Below the pieces are notes generated by a model that was not told where the DNA came from, did not search any database, and was given only the letters and a program-made list of their open reading frames with translations. DNA of 48,276 nt from an uncultured Gammaproteobacteria bacterium (lineage in GTDB: Bacteria > Pseudomonadota > Gammaproteobacteria > Pseudomonadales > Pseudohongiellaceae): positions 1 to 48,276 of the forward strand of contig CAINTJ010000034.1 of NCBI GenBank assembly GCA_903853385.1. Reading direction: 5' to 3'. How positions within the stretch are numbered: the first letter of the stretch is position 1; each line of letters begins with the position of its first letter. Positions 1 through 9,500 of this stretch are shown here, one piece after another. The position numbers and the translations under genes are program-made.

Positions 1-1
1 G

Positions 2-1828
2 GCGCCTGGCGATGCCTCACAGAACTACCAGCTCGACGGCCTGCCGTTCGGTACGCGTGGCGGCCTGGCCGTACGGCACAATTTCCTCGCGGACGGCAAG
101 TACACCTTTCACATCCAGAACTTCGGTGTAGGCAGCTTCATACCGGGCGAAGCGCTTGAATTGAGCATAGATGGCGAGCGCGTGCAGCTATTCAAGTATG
201 CCGGCGTTGGTATCAACACTGGTATGGGCGGCGACCGCGATGGCTCACTGGAAGTAACCTTGCAGGTCAAGGCGGGGACCCATCTGGTCGGTGCAACTTT
301 TGTTGCCACCAACTACCGCCCATCACTGGACATGGTGAAACAGTACGACCGCAAATCGATTGAAAACGAGCCGATGGAGCAGATCCAGTACCCGCCGGTA
401 GTAGGCCTGCTCAAGATAATGGGGCCATTCGATGCTTCACGCCCCACTGATTCGAAGAGCATGCAGCAGGTGTTTACCTGCCATCCCAGCTCCAGTGACA
501 AGTTTGAATCCTGTGCGCGAACCATCCTGGGTGGGCTGGCCAAAAAAGCCTTCCGGCGTCCGACCAACGATAAAGATATGCAGATGCTGATGGAGTTCTT
601 TCGCGAGGGCAGCAAAACCGGCGTATTTGAAGACGGCATTGAACTGGCGTTGCGCAGACTGCTGGCTGATCCGGAATTCCTGGTCAGAGTCGAGCGTGAA
701 CCTGACAATGTTGCTGCGGGCAAGCCCTACCGCATCTCTGATCCGGAACTGGCCTCGAGACTTTCCTTTTTTCTGTGGAGCAGCATCCCGGATGAAGAGC
801 TGCTGGCAGTGGCTGCCAGCGGCAAGCTGCACGAAACTGCCGTCCTGAAGACTCAGGTCATGCGCATGCTCAATGATCCCAAATCCGCCGCCTTGGTCAG
901 CAACTTCGGCCAGCAGTTTCTCTACTTGCGCAATCTGCCGACGACTTCACCAGACGGCATCTACTTTCCGAATTGGGATGACGAACTACGCAGCAGCTTC
1001 AAGCAGGAATCCGAGCTGTTTTTCGCAAGCATCATCCGCGAAGACCACAGCATTCTCGATCTGCTGGATGCGAACTACACCTTTCTCAACGAAAGGTTGG
1101 CCAAGCATTACAATATCCCCAACATATATGGCTCGCATTTCCGTCGCGTGCAATTGACACCTGAGTTCGATGCGCGCCGGGGCCTGCTCGGCAAGGGCAG
1201 CTTCCTTGCCATTACTTTCACGGAAAATTTCCGCACCTCCCCCGTCAAGCGCGGTGTTTGGGTAATCGAGAATATTCTGGGCACAGTGCCGCCGGAACCT
1301 CCGCCTAATGTGCCGGCACTGGAGCTGACTACCGGTGGGGCGGCTGTAATCAAGACCTTGCGTGAGCAGATGACCCTTCATCGTGCCAACCCCAATTGCG
1401 CCACTTGCCATCGCATCATGGATCCGATCGGGTTCGCACTGCAAAATTTCGATGCTGACGGCAGCTGGCGTACCTCCGAGGGACACCCCCGCAAAGGCGA
1501 TGGCTTGGCTGTGCCGCTCGATACCAAGGTAGAACTTTGGGATGGCACTCAGGTCAATGGTGTGTCGGAGCTGCGTGGAGCACTCATGAAATATTCACCA
1601 CAGTTCGCACGTTTCATGACCGAGAAATTGCTCAGCTATGCCATTGGCAGGGGCGTTGAATACTACGACATGCCGGTGGTGCGCAAGATTGTCAATGAAG
1701 CAGAAAATGACAAATACCGTTTTTCCAAACTCGTGCTGGGCATAGTCCAGAGCCCTGCTTTCATGATGCGGGTAAAGGAAGCACCTCCGGCCACTACTGT
1801 GGCACTGGCTGCGCCAACGAACCCTTAA
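2..1828 (+). CDS. DUF1592/DUF1588/DUF1585-type haem-binding protein, 5' end cut off by window
   Basis: The reading frame is open from base 2, so the gene starts upstream of the window; 608 C-terminal residues are visible. It resembles the planctomycete-cytochrome-associated proteins with a chain of DUF1587, DUF1595, DUF1592, DUF1588 and DUF1585 domains. The visible part starts in a beta-rich segment (GTRGG near residue 20). A conserved helical domain follows, with FRRPT near 180 and SRLSFFLWSSIPD near 250. A haem motif CATCH is at about 466-470, followed by DPIGFALQNFD, the usual DUF1588 signature. The C-terminal part (LLSYAIGRGVEYYD) is DUF1585-like. It is probably exported and c-type haem-bearing, but the signal peptide lies outside the window. 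The next gene starts 22 bases downstream, as usual for this pair. The biochemical role of the family is not established. Confidence 0.85.
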   Translation, partial: APGDASQNYQLDGLPFGTRGGLAVRHNFLADGKYTFHIQNFGVGSFIPGEALELSIDGERVQLFKYAGVGINTGMGGDRDGSLEVTLQVKAGTHLVGATFVATNYRPSLDMVKQYDRKSIENEPMEQIQYPPVVGLLKIMGPFDASRPTDSKSMQQVFTCHPSSSDKFESCARTILGGLAKKAFRRPTNDKDMQMLMEFFREGSKTGVFEDGIELALRRLLADPEFLVRVEREPDNVAAGKPYRISDPELASRLSFFLWSSIPDEELLAVAASGKLHETAVLKTQVMRMLNDPKSAALVSNFGQQFLYLRNLPTTSPDGIYFPNWDDELRSSFKQESELFFASIIREDHSILDLLDANYTFLNERLAKHYNIPNIYGSHFRRVQLTPEFDARRGLLGKGSFLAITFTENFRTSPVKRGVWVIENILGTVPPEPPPNVPALELTTGGAAVIKTLREQMTLHRANPNCATCHRIMDPIGFALQNFDADGSWRTSEGHPRKGDGLAVPLDTKVELWDGTQVNGVSELRGALMKYSPQFARFMTEKLLSYAIGRGVEYYDMPVVRKIVNEAENDKYRFSKLVLGIVQSPAFMMRVKEAPPATTVALAAPTNP

Positions 1829-1850
1829 GATAAAGAAGAGGACAACGATC

Positions 1851-3191
1851 ATGATATTCATCACGAAGAAATCCCTCCCCCGTCGCCAGTTCCTGCGTGG
1901 TGCCGGAGTCGCGTTGGCACTCCCGTTACTGGATGCCATGATTCCTGCATTTACCCCGCACGCGAAGGCTGCAGCAGCATTGCGACCCAAACGTTTTGTG
2001 GGTGTATGGCATCCGCACGGTGCCGCCCCCGGCTACTGGTCGCCATTGCAGACAGGGGCTGATTTTGACTTTTCCTATATCACCAAGCCCTTGGAAAAGT
2101 TTCGTAAAAACGTGGTGCTGATCAGCGGTCTTGATGTGCCGGAAGCGTTTTCTACCAAGGATGAGCCCGGCGGCAATCATGCGCGCGGCGCGGTTTTCCT
2201 GTCCGGCGCGCGTCCACGCCGCAACGCCGTTAGTCCTTATCTGGGTGAAACCATTGACCAGGTTATTGCCAAGCGCTACGGCAATGACACCATTCTTGGT
2301 TCCATCCAGTTGGGGGTCGAAGACGCCGGCAATTACGGCAACTGCAACTGGGGTTTCAGCTGCGCCTATACCAATTCCATGTCCTGGACCTCGCCAACGC
2401 AGCCGCTGCCCACCGAGATCAACCCGCGCGTGGCCTTCGAGCGCCTGCTAGGAGATGGTGCCAGTGCAGAAGAGAGGCAGCGTGGTCGTCAACTCAATGC
2501 CAGCATCCTCGACTCGGTGGCGGCCAAGCTGCCGTCCTTCAACCGTCAGCTGGGGGCGGGTGATCAGAACAAACTCAATCTCTATCTGGAAAATATCCGC
2601 GAAATCGAACGTCGTATCCAGATCGCGATGGCCAACTCGCTGGCAGAGCCCAACGAAGATTTCCCTTTTGGCATTCCGCAGAACAAGGATGTGCACTTCA
2701 AATTGATGTATGACTTGATCGCACTGGCCTTTGAAGGAGACATTACCCGTTCCGCCACATTCATGCTGGGGCGCGATCTGTCATCCATCACCCATCCGGA
2801 ATCCGGCTACACGGGTGGCTGGCACGCCACCTCACACCATGGCGATACCCCTGCCAACATTGCCAATTATGCCAAGGTAAACCGCTACCACGTGTCCAAC
2901 CTGGTCTATTTCATGGACAAGCTCAGCAAGATCCAGGATGTGGAAGGCACTGCACTGGACAATGTGCTGATCTACAAAGGCAGCAACATGGGCAATTCAC
3001 ATCGTCATGCCCACGAAAAAGTGCCGGTTATTCTGGCGGGCGGCATTGACGGAAGCTTCCGCGGCAACCGTCATATCTCCTATCCCGACAATACCGAGCG
3101 TACTTCCAACATGCTGCTCAGCATTCTTAATTTATACGGGATCAATGTGCCCACTTTCAACGGCGGCACCAAGCCGCTGAACCTTACTTGA
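1851..3191 (+). CDS. DUF1552 family protein, Tat-exported
   Basis: A 446-residue protein with a clear twin-arginine signal: PRRQFLRGAG at about 10-19, followed by a hydrophobic stretch ending near AKA at 38-40. This indicates folded export to the periplasm. The body matches the DUF1552 family (KRFVGVWHPHGAAPGYW near 45, GGNHARGAVFLSG near 105, and the C-terminal SNMGNSHRHAHEKVPVILAGG). DUF1552 genes commonly follow DUF1592-type genes in Planctomycetes and some Proteobacteria. The fold looks related to DUF1501/sulfatase-like exported proteins, which is inference. An AGAGGA ribosome site lies just upstream of the ATG. Eleven bases downstream the cytochrome gene begins, so the three genes look like one operon. 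The substrate is unknown. Confidence 0.88.
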   Translation: MIFITKKSLPRRQFLRGAGVALALPLLDAMIPAFTPHAKAAAALRPKRFVGVWHPHGAAPGYWSPLQTGADFDFSYITKPLEKFRKNVVLISGLDVPEAFSTKDEPGGNHARGAVFLSGARPRRNAVSPYLGETIDQVIAKRYGNDTILGSIQLGVEDAGNYGNCNWGFSCAYTNSMSWTSPTQPLPTEINPRVAFERLLGDGASAEERQRGRQLNASILDSVAAKLPSFNRQLGAGDQNKLNLYLENIREIERRIQIAMANSLAEPNEDFPFGIPQNKDVHFKLMYDLIALAFEGDITRSATFMLGRDLSSITHPESGYTGGWHATSHHGDTPANIANYAKVNRYHVSNLVYFMDKLSKIQDVEGTALDNVLIYKGSNMGNSHRHAHEKVPVILAGGIDGSFRGNRHISYPDNTERTSNMLLSILNLYGINVPTFNGGTKPLNLT

Positions 3192-3201
3192 GGAGAGCGT
3201 C

Positions 3202-3756
3202 TTGATCCGATCAGTACTTTTCTGCCTGTGCGTTCTGGTTGTTCTGCCAGTACAGGCACAGTTCGGCAAACCCACCCGGCCGGTTATTGCTTTGCCGGGC
3301 GGCGCCCTGCGTAATGTAATCCTGAAAAACTGCGTGTCCTGCCATGGCATAGACGACTATGCGTACTTTGCATTCTCGCGGGAGAACTGGGATGCCCTGC
3401 TGACTGACAAACACAAGGGCATGAAGGTCAACACACTGGCCGCCGCTGACAAGAATCTGCTGCTGGACTATCTTGAAAAAAACTTCGGCATAAAAAGTGC
3501 GCCGTTTCCACGCAAATACATTCCACCTGAAATTGATACCTACTGGACGGATGTAGAAGGCCGGAAAGAGCTTGGTGTGGTATGCACCGAATGCCACGAA
3601 CTTGATCGAGTCTATGAGTCACGCCATACCATCGATCGTTGGCGCACACTGGTGCTGGAGATGCGTCAGCGTGGCGCCACGCTGCCTGATGATTCCAACA
3701 TGGAGCGACTGGTCGAGTGGCTCAGCCGTGTGCAGAGCGCCAACTCGTTCGATTAG
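3202..3756 (+). CDS. exported di-haem c-type cytochrome
   Basis: A 184-residue protein with an N-terminal signal peptide (hydrophobic core to about residue 19, cleavage after VQA) and two c-type haem motifs, CVSCH near 47 and CTECH near 130. The two halves look like an internal duplication: each has a CxxCH followed by a Trp-containing helix (SRENWDALL, IDRWRTLVL), a pattern seen in the di-haem domain of quinohaemoprotein amine dehydrogenases. TTG is the likely start because AGGAGA lies five bases before it and overlaps the stop of the DUF1552 gene. It is probably the periplasmic electron acceptor or donor for the preceding DUF1592/DUF1552 proteins (inference from the operon). Confidence 0.85.
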   Translation: MIRSVLFCLCVLVVLPVQAQFGKPTRPVIALPGGALRNVILKNCVSCHGIDDYAYFAFSRENWDALLTDKHKGMKVNTLAAADKNLLLDYLEKNFGIKSAPFPRKYIPPEIDTYWTDVEGRKELGVVCTECHELDRVYESRHTIDRWRTLVLEMRQRGATLPDDSNMERLVEWLSRVQSANSFD

Positions 3757-3771
3757 TCAGTTGCTGGCTGT

Positions 3772-4149
3772 TCAATCCCAACGTCCCACCGTGGTGCCAT
3801 CAGCGAAGCGCGCGCCGATAAAGGCGCCGCCCGGTGTGCCATCGCGCATCGGATTGGCTCTAATGGTGACAACAGTTCCCACCGCGAACGTCGAAGGCCG
3901 AATGCCCTGCCGTCCCAACTGATTGGGGCTGCCCCACTCCAGACTCCACTCCACCACCTTGCCATTGGCATCCTTCACGCTCAATTGCACCCAGGTGTGT
4001 GGATTGGTGAACTGGAATTCCTTGACGGTGCCGCTCAGCTCGCGCACCTGTTCATGATCAAACATCGCGTCGGAATGATGCGCCAGCACCGGCGTGGTAA
4101 TCAGCAGCCACGCATACGCAGCGAGCAAGGAGGAGCGGAACAGTTTCAT
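3772..4149 (-). CDS. DUF6152 family exported protein
   Basis: A 125-residue protein with a signal peptide (MKLFRSSLLAAYAW, cleavage after VLA near residue 22) and a small beta-rich domain. The start HHSDAMFD after cleavage and the pattern GTVKEFQFTNPHTWVQL are hallmarks of DUF6152. The frame stays open upstream to 4335, but that stretch overlaps the neighbouring gene and has no export signal, so the ATG at 4149 is chosen. It follows the 283-residue gene by 28 bases on the same strand, and this pairing is typical. The function is unknown; a periplasmic ligand-binding role is a guess. It is convergent with the cytochrome gene, with stops 15 bases apart. Confidence 0.8.
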   Translation of the reverse strand: MKLFRSSLLAAYAWLLITTPVLAHHSDAMFDHEQVRELSGTVKEFQFTNPHTWVQLSVKDANGKVVEWSLEWGSPNQLGRQGIRPSTFAVGTVVTIRANPMRDGTPGGAFIGARFADGTTVGRWD

Positions 4150-4177
4150 GGCCGTGATCTCGTGATGGGGGTGAGAC

Positions 4178-5029
4178 TTATTTTTTTGTAGCGCTTTGGT
4201 CGATGATGCGGCCATCCGGGCCGATGGTGTAGGTCCAGCCGGTCTTGGGATCCACCGGATTGCGGTTGTTTTCGTTGCAGGCGTAATCGTACACGCGCGC
4301 GCCCTTGTCCTGCTGCTTGAACCGTTTGGTGACAACCCACGGCGCGCTCAGCGCTTGCTGGTCATCGATCGTCATCTGCACTTCCATCAGCCCTGCTGCA
4401 TTGATGTGCATGCGCGATACCACATGGGCGGCCTCACTCAGCATCAGGCCGGTGCGATCCACCAGGGTTCTGCCATTTTCGGAGCTGTGCAGACTTAGGG
4501 TATCAAACACCAGCGTGTCGCCTTCCCAGTGGCCGACGGAATCACCGGTGTGTGTGGGCCAGCGATCGGCAGGCGCCGGGTGGGCGCGGCCATCGGTATA
4601 AATGCGCAGCACGTTGGGGCCGTTCTCGGCGATGATCCACACTTGCTGCGGCGTCACCGCAAACTCGTACACGTCCGGCAGATTCAGGATGCGTGGAAAG
4701 CCGGTGGGAATGCCGCAGAACGAATTGGGGTCCGGCAGGATGCCTTTATCACGCAGCGCCATATTGGCCAGGTATTTGGCTTCATACGCGGGCGTATACG
4801 GTGGATGTTCGCGCACGCCAGGCGTGGTGGAACCGCCCTTGCCGGTTTGCGTGGCCAGATCGAACACGGTGCCACCCTGCATCGCCCACACCCCGCTCCA
4901 GTCGGGAGTCGCGGCCTGCACGACCCCTTGCAGTAATGCCAGCAGCACTGCGCTGCCCAGACATAGCGTCCAGCCGATGCGGCGTGGCGGCAGCAGGAAA
5001 GCCGGAACTGGTGCGTAGCAAGCAAGCAT
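4178..5029 (-). CDS. uncharacterised exported protein paired with DUF6152
   Basis: A 283-residue protein when started at the ATG at 5029; a TTG at 5089 gives a longer version with an unconvincing N-terminus. A hydrophobic segment at about 16-39 (TLCLGSAVLLALLQGVVQA) looks like a signal peptide ending before ATPDWSGVW. The mature part is beta-rich. It contains the PDWSGVW opening and the SVGHWEGDTLVFDT motif that recur in uncharacterised proteobacterial proteins encoded beside DUF6152 genes. No catalytic motif is evident. It shares a transcription unit with the downstream DUF6152 gene. I do not recognise a function. Confidence 0.72.
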   Translation of the reverse strand: MLACYAPVPAFLLPPRRIGWTLCLGSAVLLALLQGVVQAATPDWSGVWAMQGGTVFDLATQTGKGGSTTPGVREHPPYTPAYEAKYLANMALRDKGILPDPNSFCGIPTGFPRILNLPDVYEFAVTPQQVWIIAENGPNVLRIYTDGRAHPAPADRWPTHTGDSVGHWEGDTLVFDTLSLHSSENGRTLVDRTGLMLSEAAHVVSRMHINAAGLMEVQMTIDDQQALSAPWVVTKRFKQQDKGARVYDYACNENNRNPVDPKTGWTYTIGPDGRIIDQSATKK

Positions 5030-5188
5030 GAGCGCGGTCACTTCAGTGTGGTGAGCGGCTGTTATAGCACCGTGTTGTGCGGCAAGCAAAGCCGACGTCT
5101 ATTAATTCACCATTCATGTACACGCCCAGGCAGATAAAGTAAATTCCCGCAGGCCAGCTTTTACTAAATCATCCCAGGGCGGTTAATC

Positions 5189-6088
5189 ATGTTGGACTTT
5201 CCTTCAGGCCTGAGAACCGGCCACAACAGTGCATCAGCAAGTTTCGGATTTACGATTGGTGCCTCCGGCGTAACAGCAATGAATCTGGTGATGGGGACCA
5301 AGATCATTCCACTTAAAATCCCTGCCAATGAAAAGTTTGTGGTGGATGCGGTGGCGGGAACCGTCAAAGCCACGTTTACCACGGCCAAGTCCACCGCAGC
5401 GGTAGTCTATGGCCAGGACCCGGCCAACAAATCCATTTACCACGTGTTGTCCGAGACCACGACCATCACCGCGCCGACCACCACCACTGCCCACGGCACG
5501 GAAGGTTATAGCTTCATCACAACTGGCAGCGTGGTCACCGGCTTGCAAGAGGTGACTACCCACAAAACCACTACCACAACACAAACGCTGCATGTGTCAC
5601 CCAACGCGGTATTTACCGGTGCGGTTGGCTCGACGATTACCGAGACCAGCGTGCACGGCAACTCGATTGTTACCACCACCTTTGTACAACCGGTTGCCAA
5701 CGGGCTTTATGTTGAGCAAACGCACAACATTACCTTGATTCAGGCCGGCACGGCGACAACCTTGCTGGATATCGAGCCGCTGGATCATCTCAAACTGACC
5801 CTCAGCGGCAACAGCGTTACCCAGATACAGGCGCTATCCCGCAGTGGCGTGGCCACCACCATTACGCCGCACAGCGGCGTCGCCTTCCAGGAAGTGACTG
5901 CGGGGGATCCCCGTTTCGTGGAAGAAACCTATACAAATGGCACACATACTACTTACAAGTTGTTCTTGCAGAGCAGCGCGGATGGCACCTACACGGAAAT
6001 TGCGCACGGCACCGGCACCAGCATTGATCTGGTGGGCATCAATGCCCAGCTCAGCCACATCCCTGCCGCCAATCTGGCCTTGATCTAG
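5189..6088 (+). CDS. orphan Thr-rich beta-repeat-like protein
   Basis: A 299-residue protein I do not recognise. There is no signal peptide or membrane helix. The composition is rich in Thr, Val, Ala and Gly, with runs such as TTTITAPTTTT near 92-101 and HKTTTTTQT near 124-132. Much of it alternates polar and hydrophobic residues (TLHVSPNAVFTGAVGSTITE), suggesting beta-strand repeats like those in adhesins or secreted beta-solenoids. Such a protein without a Sec signal might be cytoplasmic or exported by a signal-less route; this is inference. The ATG at 5189 is preceded by a weak AGGGCGG. Codon use looks like the neighbours. The next gene starts 28 bases after the stop. Confidence 0.65.
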   Translation: MLDFPSGLRTGHNSASASFGFTIGASGVTAMNLVMGTKIIPLKIPANEKFVVDAVAGTVKATFTTAKSTAAVVYGQDPANKSIYHVLSETTTITAPTTTTAHGTEGYSFITTGSVVTGLQEVTTHKTTTTTQTLHVSPNAVFTGAVGSTITETSVHGNSIVTTTFVQPVANGLYVEQTHNITLIQAGTATTLLDIEPLDHLKLTLSGNSVTQIQALSRSGVATTITPHSGVAFQEVTAGDPRFVEETYTNGTHTTYKLFLQSSADGTYTEIAHGTGTSIDLVGINAQLSHIPAANLALI

Positions 6089-6116
6089 CAAGAGGCAACA
6101 ATAGTTGCGGAACAAA

Positions 6117-6503
6117 ATGCGAAAAATACTGACAATCGTAGCACTCTTGCTGGTTTCGAGCCTGGCGGCTGCCGCTGGCGACTACGATGGCATCTGGGCG
6201 CTGGATGTGCCGGCCAATACCGACTATTTCAGCATTCACCAACAGTCCAATATCATGGTTGTTGCCAATCTGGACAATTCACTCGATGGCGGCGGCTGGG
6301 ATGCCTACAAGGGTGTTCTCAATGGCGATACCGTCGTTGCTGATTTGCTGGTGTCCACAGAAAGTGGCGGCAGAATCTCGATCCAGATAATTTTTGCCAG
6401 CCCCAGCCACGCCACAGTGAAAATGATTGCCTGCATTCCTGATAAAGGAACCTTGTGCCCCTGGCCAGTAGGCACACAGTACCCAATGATCCGCGTTTTC
6501 TGA
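6117..6503 (+). CDS. small exported protein of unknown function
   Basis: A 128-residue protein with a good signal peptide (MRKILTIVALLLVSSLAAAA, mature from about residue 21). The mature domain starts GDYDGIWALDVP and continues in alternating strands ending IRVF, resembling small beta-barrel or lipocalin-like periplasmic proteins; no family is recognised. Two cysteines near 105 and 113 could form a disulfide. A TTG start four codons earlier is possible, but the ATG gives the better signal peptide. It lies 28 bases after the Thr-rich gene and may be cotranscribed with it. Confidence 0.62.
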   Translation: MRKILTIVALLLVSSLAAAAGDYDGIWALDVPANTDYFSIHQQSNIMVVANLDNSLDGGGWDAYKGVLNGDTVVADLLVSTESGGRISIQIIFASPSHATVKMIACIPDKGTLCPWPVGTQYPMIRVF

Positions 6504-6537
6504 TCGAACCCGCACCGGCACGGAGTTCATCATCTGT

Positions 6538-9500
6538 TCAAGACTCATCCACTGGTGCCGCTGGCGAACCTTCCCAGCGCGTGCCGGCCGGAATGCGCTC
6601 ACCTTTGGCCACCAGCGTGAGCGGGCCCAGCAACACATCATCCCCCACAAGCGTGTCATAGAGAATGATGCTGCGTGGCCCGATCGTGGTGCGCGCACCA
6701 ATAACTACCAGTCCGATCTTCATCACGCGATCTTCAAACAGATGCGTCTGCGGGCCGGATGATTCATTCAGTTCTGCCTCATCACCAATATGCACGCAAT
6801 CAAACTCGGTAAGGTCAGTAGTGTTGAGATAAACGCCTTTGCCAATCCTCACGCCGAGCAGGCGCAGCGCCCAGGGCAGCATCGGTGTGCCGCGCAAATA
6901 ATTCAGGAAATTGGGCACGGCCAGCGATTCATACAAGTTGGTCACTGCTTCGCTTACCCACACGAACGGCGTCCACATCGCACGCGCACACGGGCGGTAG
7001 CGGCCAATCAGAATCCACTTGAGTGCTACCACGAGCAGAAAGCAGGCCAGTCCATACAAACAACCCGCCACCGAAAGCGCAACCGCAGTTTGCAAGCCCC
7101 AGCCATGTTCGCTGGCAATGGGCAGCACCAGCACCACGATCAGATAGCCGGTTGCAATCACCACCGCCAACGGCATGACGATGCGCAAGCCTTCGATGAT
7201 CGCGCGCGCCACACGGCGTCGCCATGAAGGCCGGAACGTGTGGGATTCGGGAAAGCCGGTCAGGCATTCACGTGCCGGCAGCAACATCGCGGGTGAGCCG
7301 ATCCAGGTCTGGCCGGATGCAAGTTGTGCATTTTCCGGCGTGCGGGTTTGCACTCCGATCAGCACGTCATCGGGAATGCTGGCGCCGTTCTGTACATAGG
7401 CTCCATTCCCGATAAACGTACGACTGCCGATGATTGTGGATTTCAAAATCATCCAGCCGCCGCGTTGTTCTTCGTCACCGAGCAGGGCACCATCGGCGAT
7501 GAAACTGTCGTCACCCAGCTCCAGCAACTCAGGTGTCATGCCCTCGGCAGTGGATATTTCGGCATTGAGCCCGACTTTCACTCCCAGCAAGCGCATCCAC
7601 AACGGCGCATAGATCGAGGCGTAGATGCCATGCAGGACCTGCAGGCTGTGGTCCAGAATCAAGCCCATGAATTTCTTGCGCCAGAAGGCGTAACTGTAAA
7701 TGGAGGAGATGCCGACTGTCTGGCGCGGCAACAGCCAGCGCAGCGCCGCAGTCATCAGTACGGTAAGCGATATGAAAATCGCGCTGGCAGGAATGGCGAG
7801 CGCCAGCAGCAGTGCAAACGACGCATGCAGACTTAAATTCGAATTGAAAATATCGGCGGTATGCGCATCAACCCAGTCGATCAGCATAAAGGCGGGAAAG
7901 GCCGGCAGGAAAAATATTATGGCCACTGCAATTGCCGTTACCGCAAACAGTGCGGTTTGCAGCCAGCGTCGCGCCAGGCCCGGTTCCGGCCGCGGTGGCA
8001 ACGGTTCCGGCGACTGATTCACCGCGCGGGCGGGCGCGCCTTCCCAGGTTTCATCGGCGGGTATGTGCCGGCCGGCCGCCAGTGCTGATTGCCCGCTCAG
8101 CCGCGAGCGCTCACCCACTGTAGTGTCGTTTTCCAGCACCGCATAAGAATCAACCACGGCATCCTGCCGCAGCAGCACCGGCCCAATGATGAGCAAGCCG
8201 CCTTCAATGCGGCCATTTTCGATATTCACAAAAGTGCCTACGCTGACGCCGTCTTCGATCGTCAGTAAATCCGGAGCACCCAGGGTAATGGTTTCAACCA
8301 GCACATTGCGCCCGACCTTGGCACCGAGCGCACGCAGATACATCGACATCCACGGCGTGCCGGCCAGCAGATAAAGGTGCGGCAATTCGCAGCAGCGGCT
8401 GGCAAACCACCAGCGGAAGTAGGTCAGGCCCCACAGCGGATAACGACCGGCCTGCAAGCGCCCTGCCACCAGCCATTTTCCGGCTATTGCCACCCCGAAG
8501 GTGCCCAGCTGGATCAATACAAACGTGGCCAGAGAATAGATGGCCGCCAGCGGTATGCTGTCGCCAGGATCACCGGTGTAATAGTGATAGACAAAAAACG
8601 GCGTCAGCCAGTCGGCTATATGCAGCAACACCAGGAACGGTATTACTAAAGCCTGCGCCAGCCCGCACAAAAAACGACGGAGCAGCGGCGTGGCGGCACG
8701 TGGCATTGACTGGTATTTCTTGCGGTGACTTTCGCGCTCCATCACGCGCGCAATGTCGCAAAGACGCCGCTCGCGATAAACATCCTGCACGCTCAACGAG
8801 GCATAGCGCGCATCGACGCGCAAAATCGAAACCAGTCGTGCGGCCAGCAAGGAATGCCCGCCCAGGTCATTGAAGAAATCCCACCCGGGCTGCCAGCTGC
8901 TGCCGGGAAACAACTGCGCAAGCGCTGTGTAGAGCGCCTGTTCTTCTTCATTGCGCGCTTGTGCGCTCGGTAGGACACTGGCCACATCGTGCTGCAAGGG
9001 CGTGTTGCGTAACGCCTTCAAATCTATTTTGCCCGAGGTGAGACGCGGCAGCTCTGTCAGCACTTCCAGATGGGCCGGCACCATGTAATGCGGCAAGCGC
9101 GCAGTCAGTGCTGCGCGAATCGGAAGCAGATCGATATTCTGATAGGAAGCGGCAACCAGGAACCCGACGATCTGGTCGATGCCAGCCAATGTTTGCACCA
9201 CCACTGCGGCAGCGCCGACGCCTGGCTGTGCCGAAAGCACGGCGGCAATTTCGTCCAGCTCCACGCGAAAGCCGCGAATCTTGATCTGGTTATCGATGCG
9301 TCCGAAGCACTGTACTGAGCCATCTGCCGCGAAGCGCGCCTGGTCGCCGGTCAGATACATCAGTTGTTCCCCCGTGTCGGCGACGAGCGGATTCGCAATG
9401 AATTTGGCTGCGGTCAGGTCAGGCCGGCCCAGATAACCCAGGGCCAGGCCAGGGCCGATGATGCAGAGTTCACCGGTGGCGCCGGCAGGCAGCACCTGGT

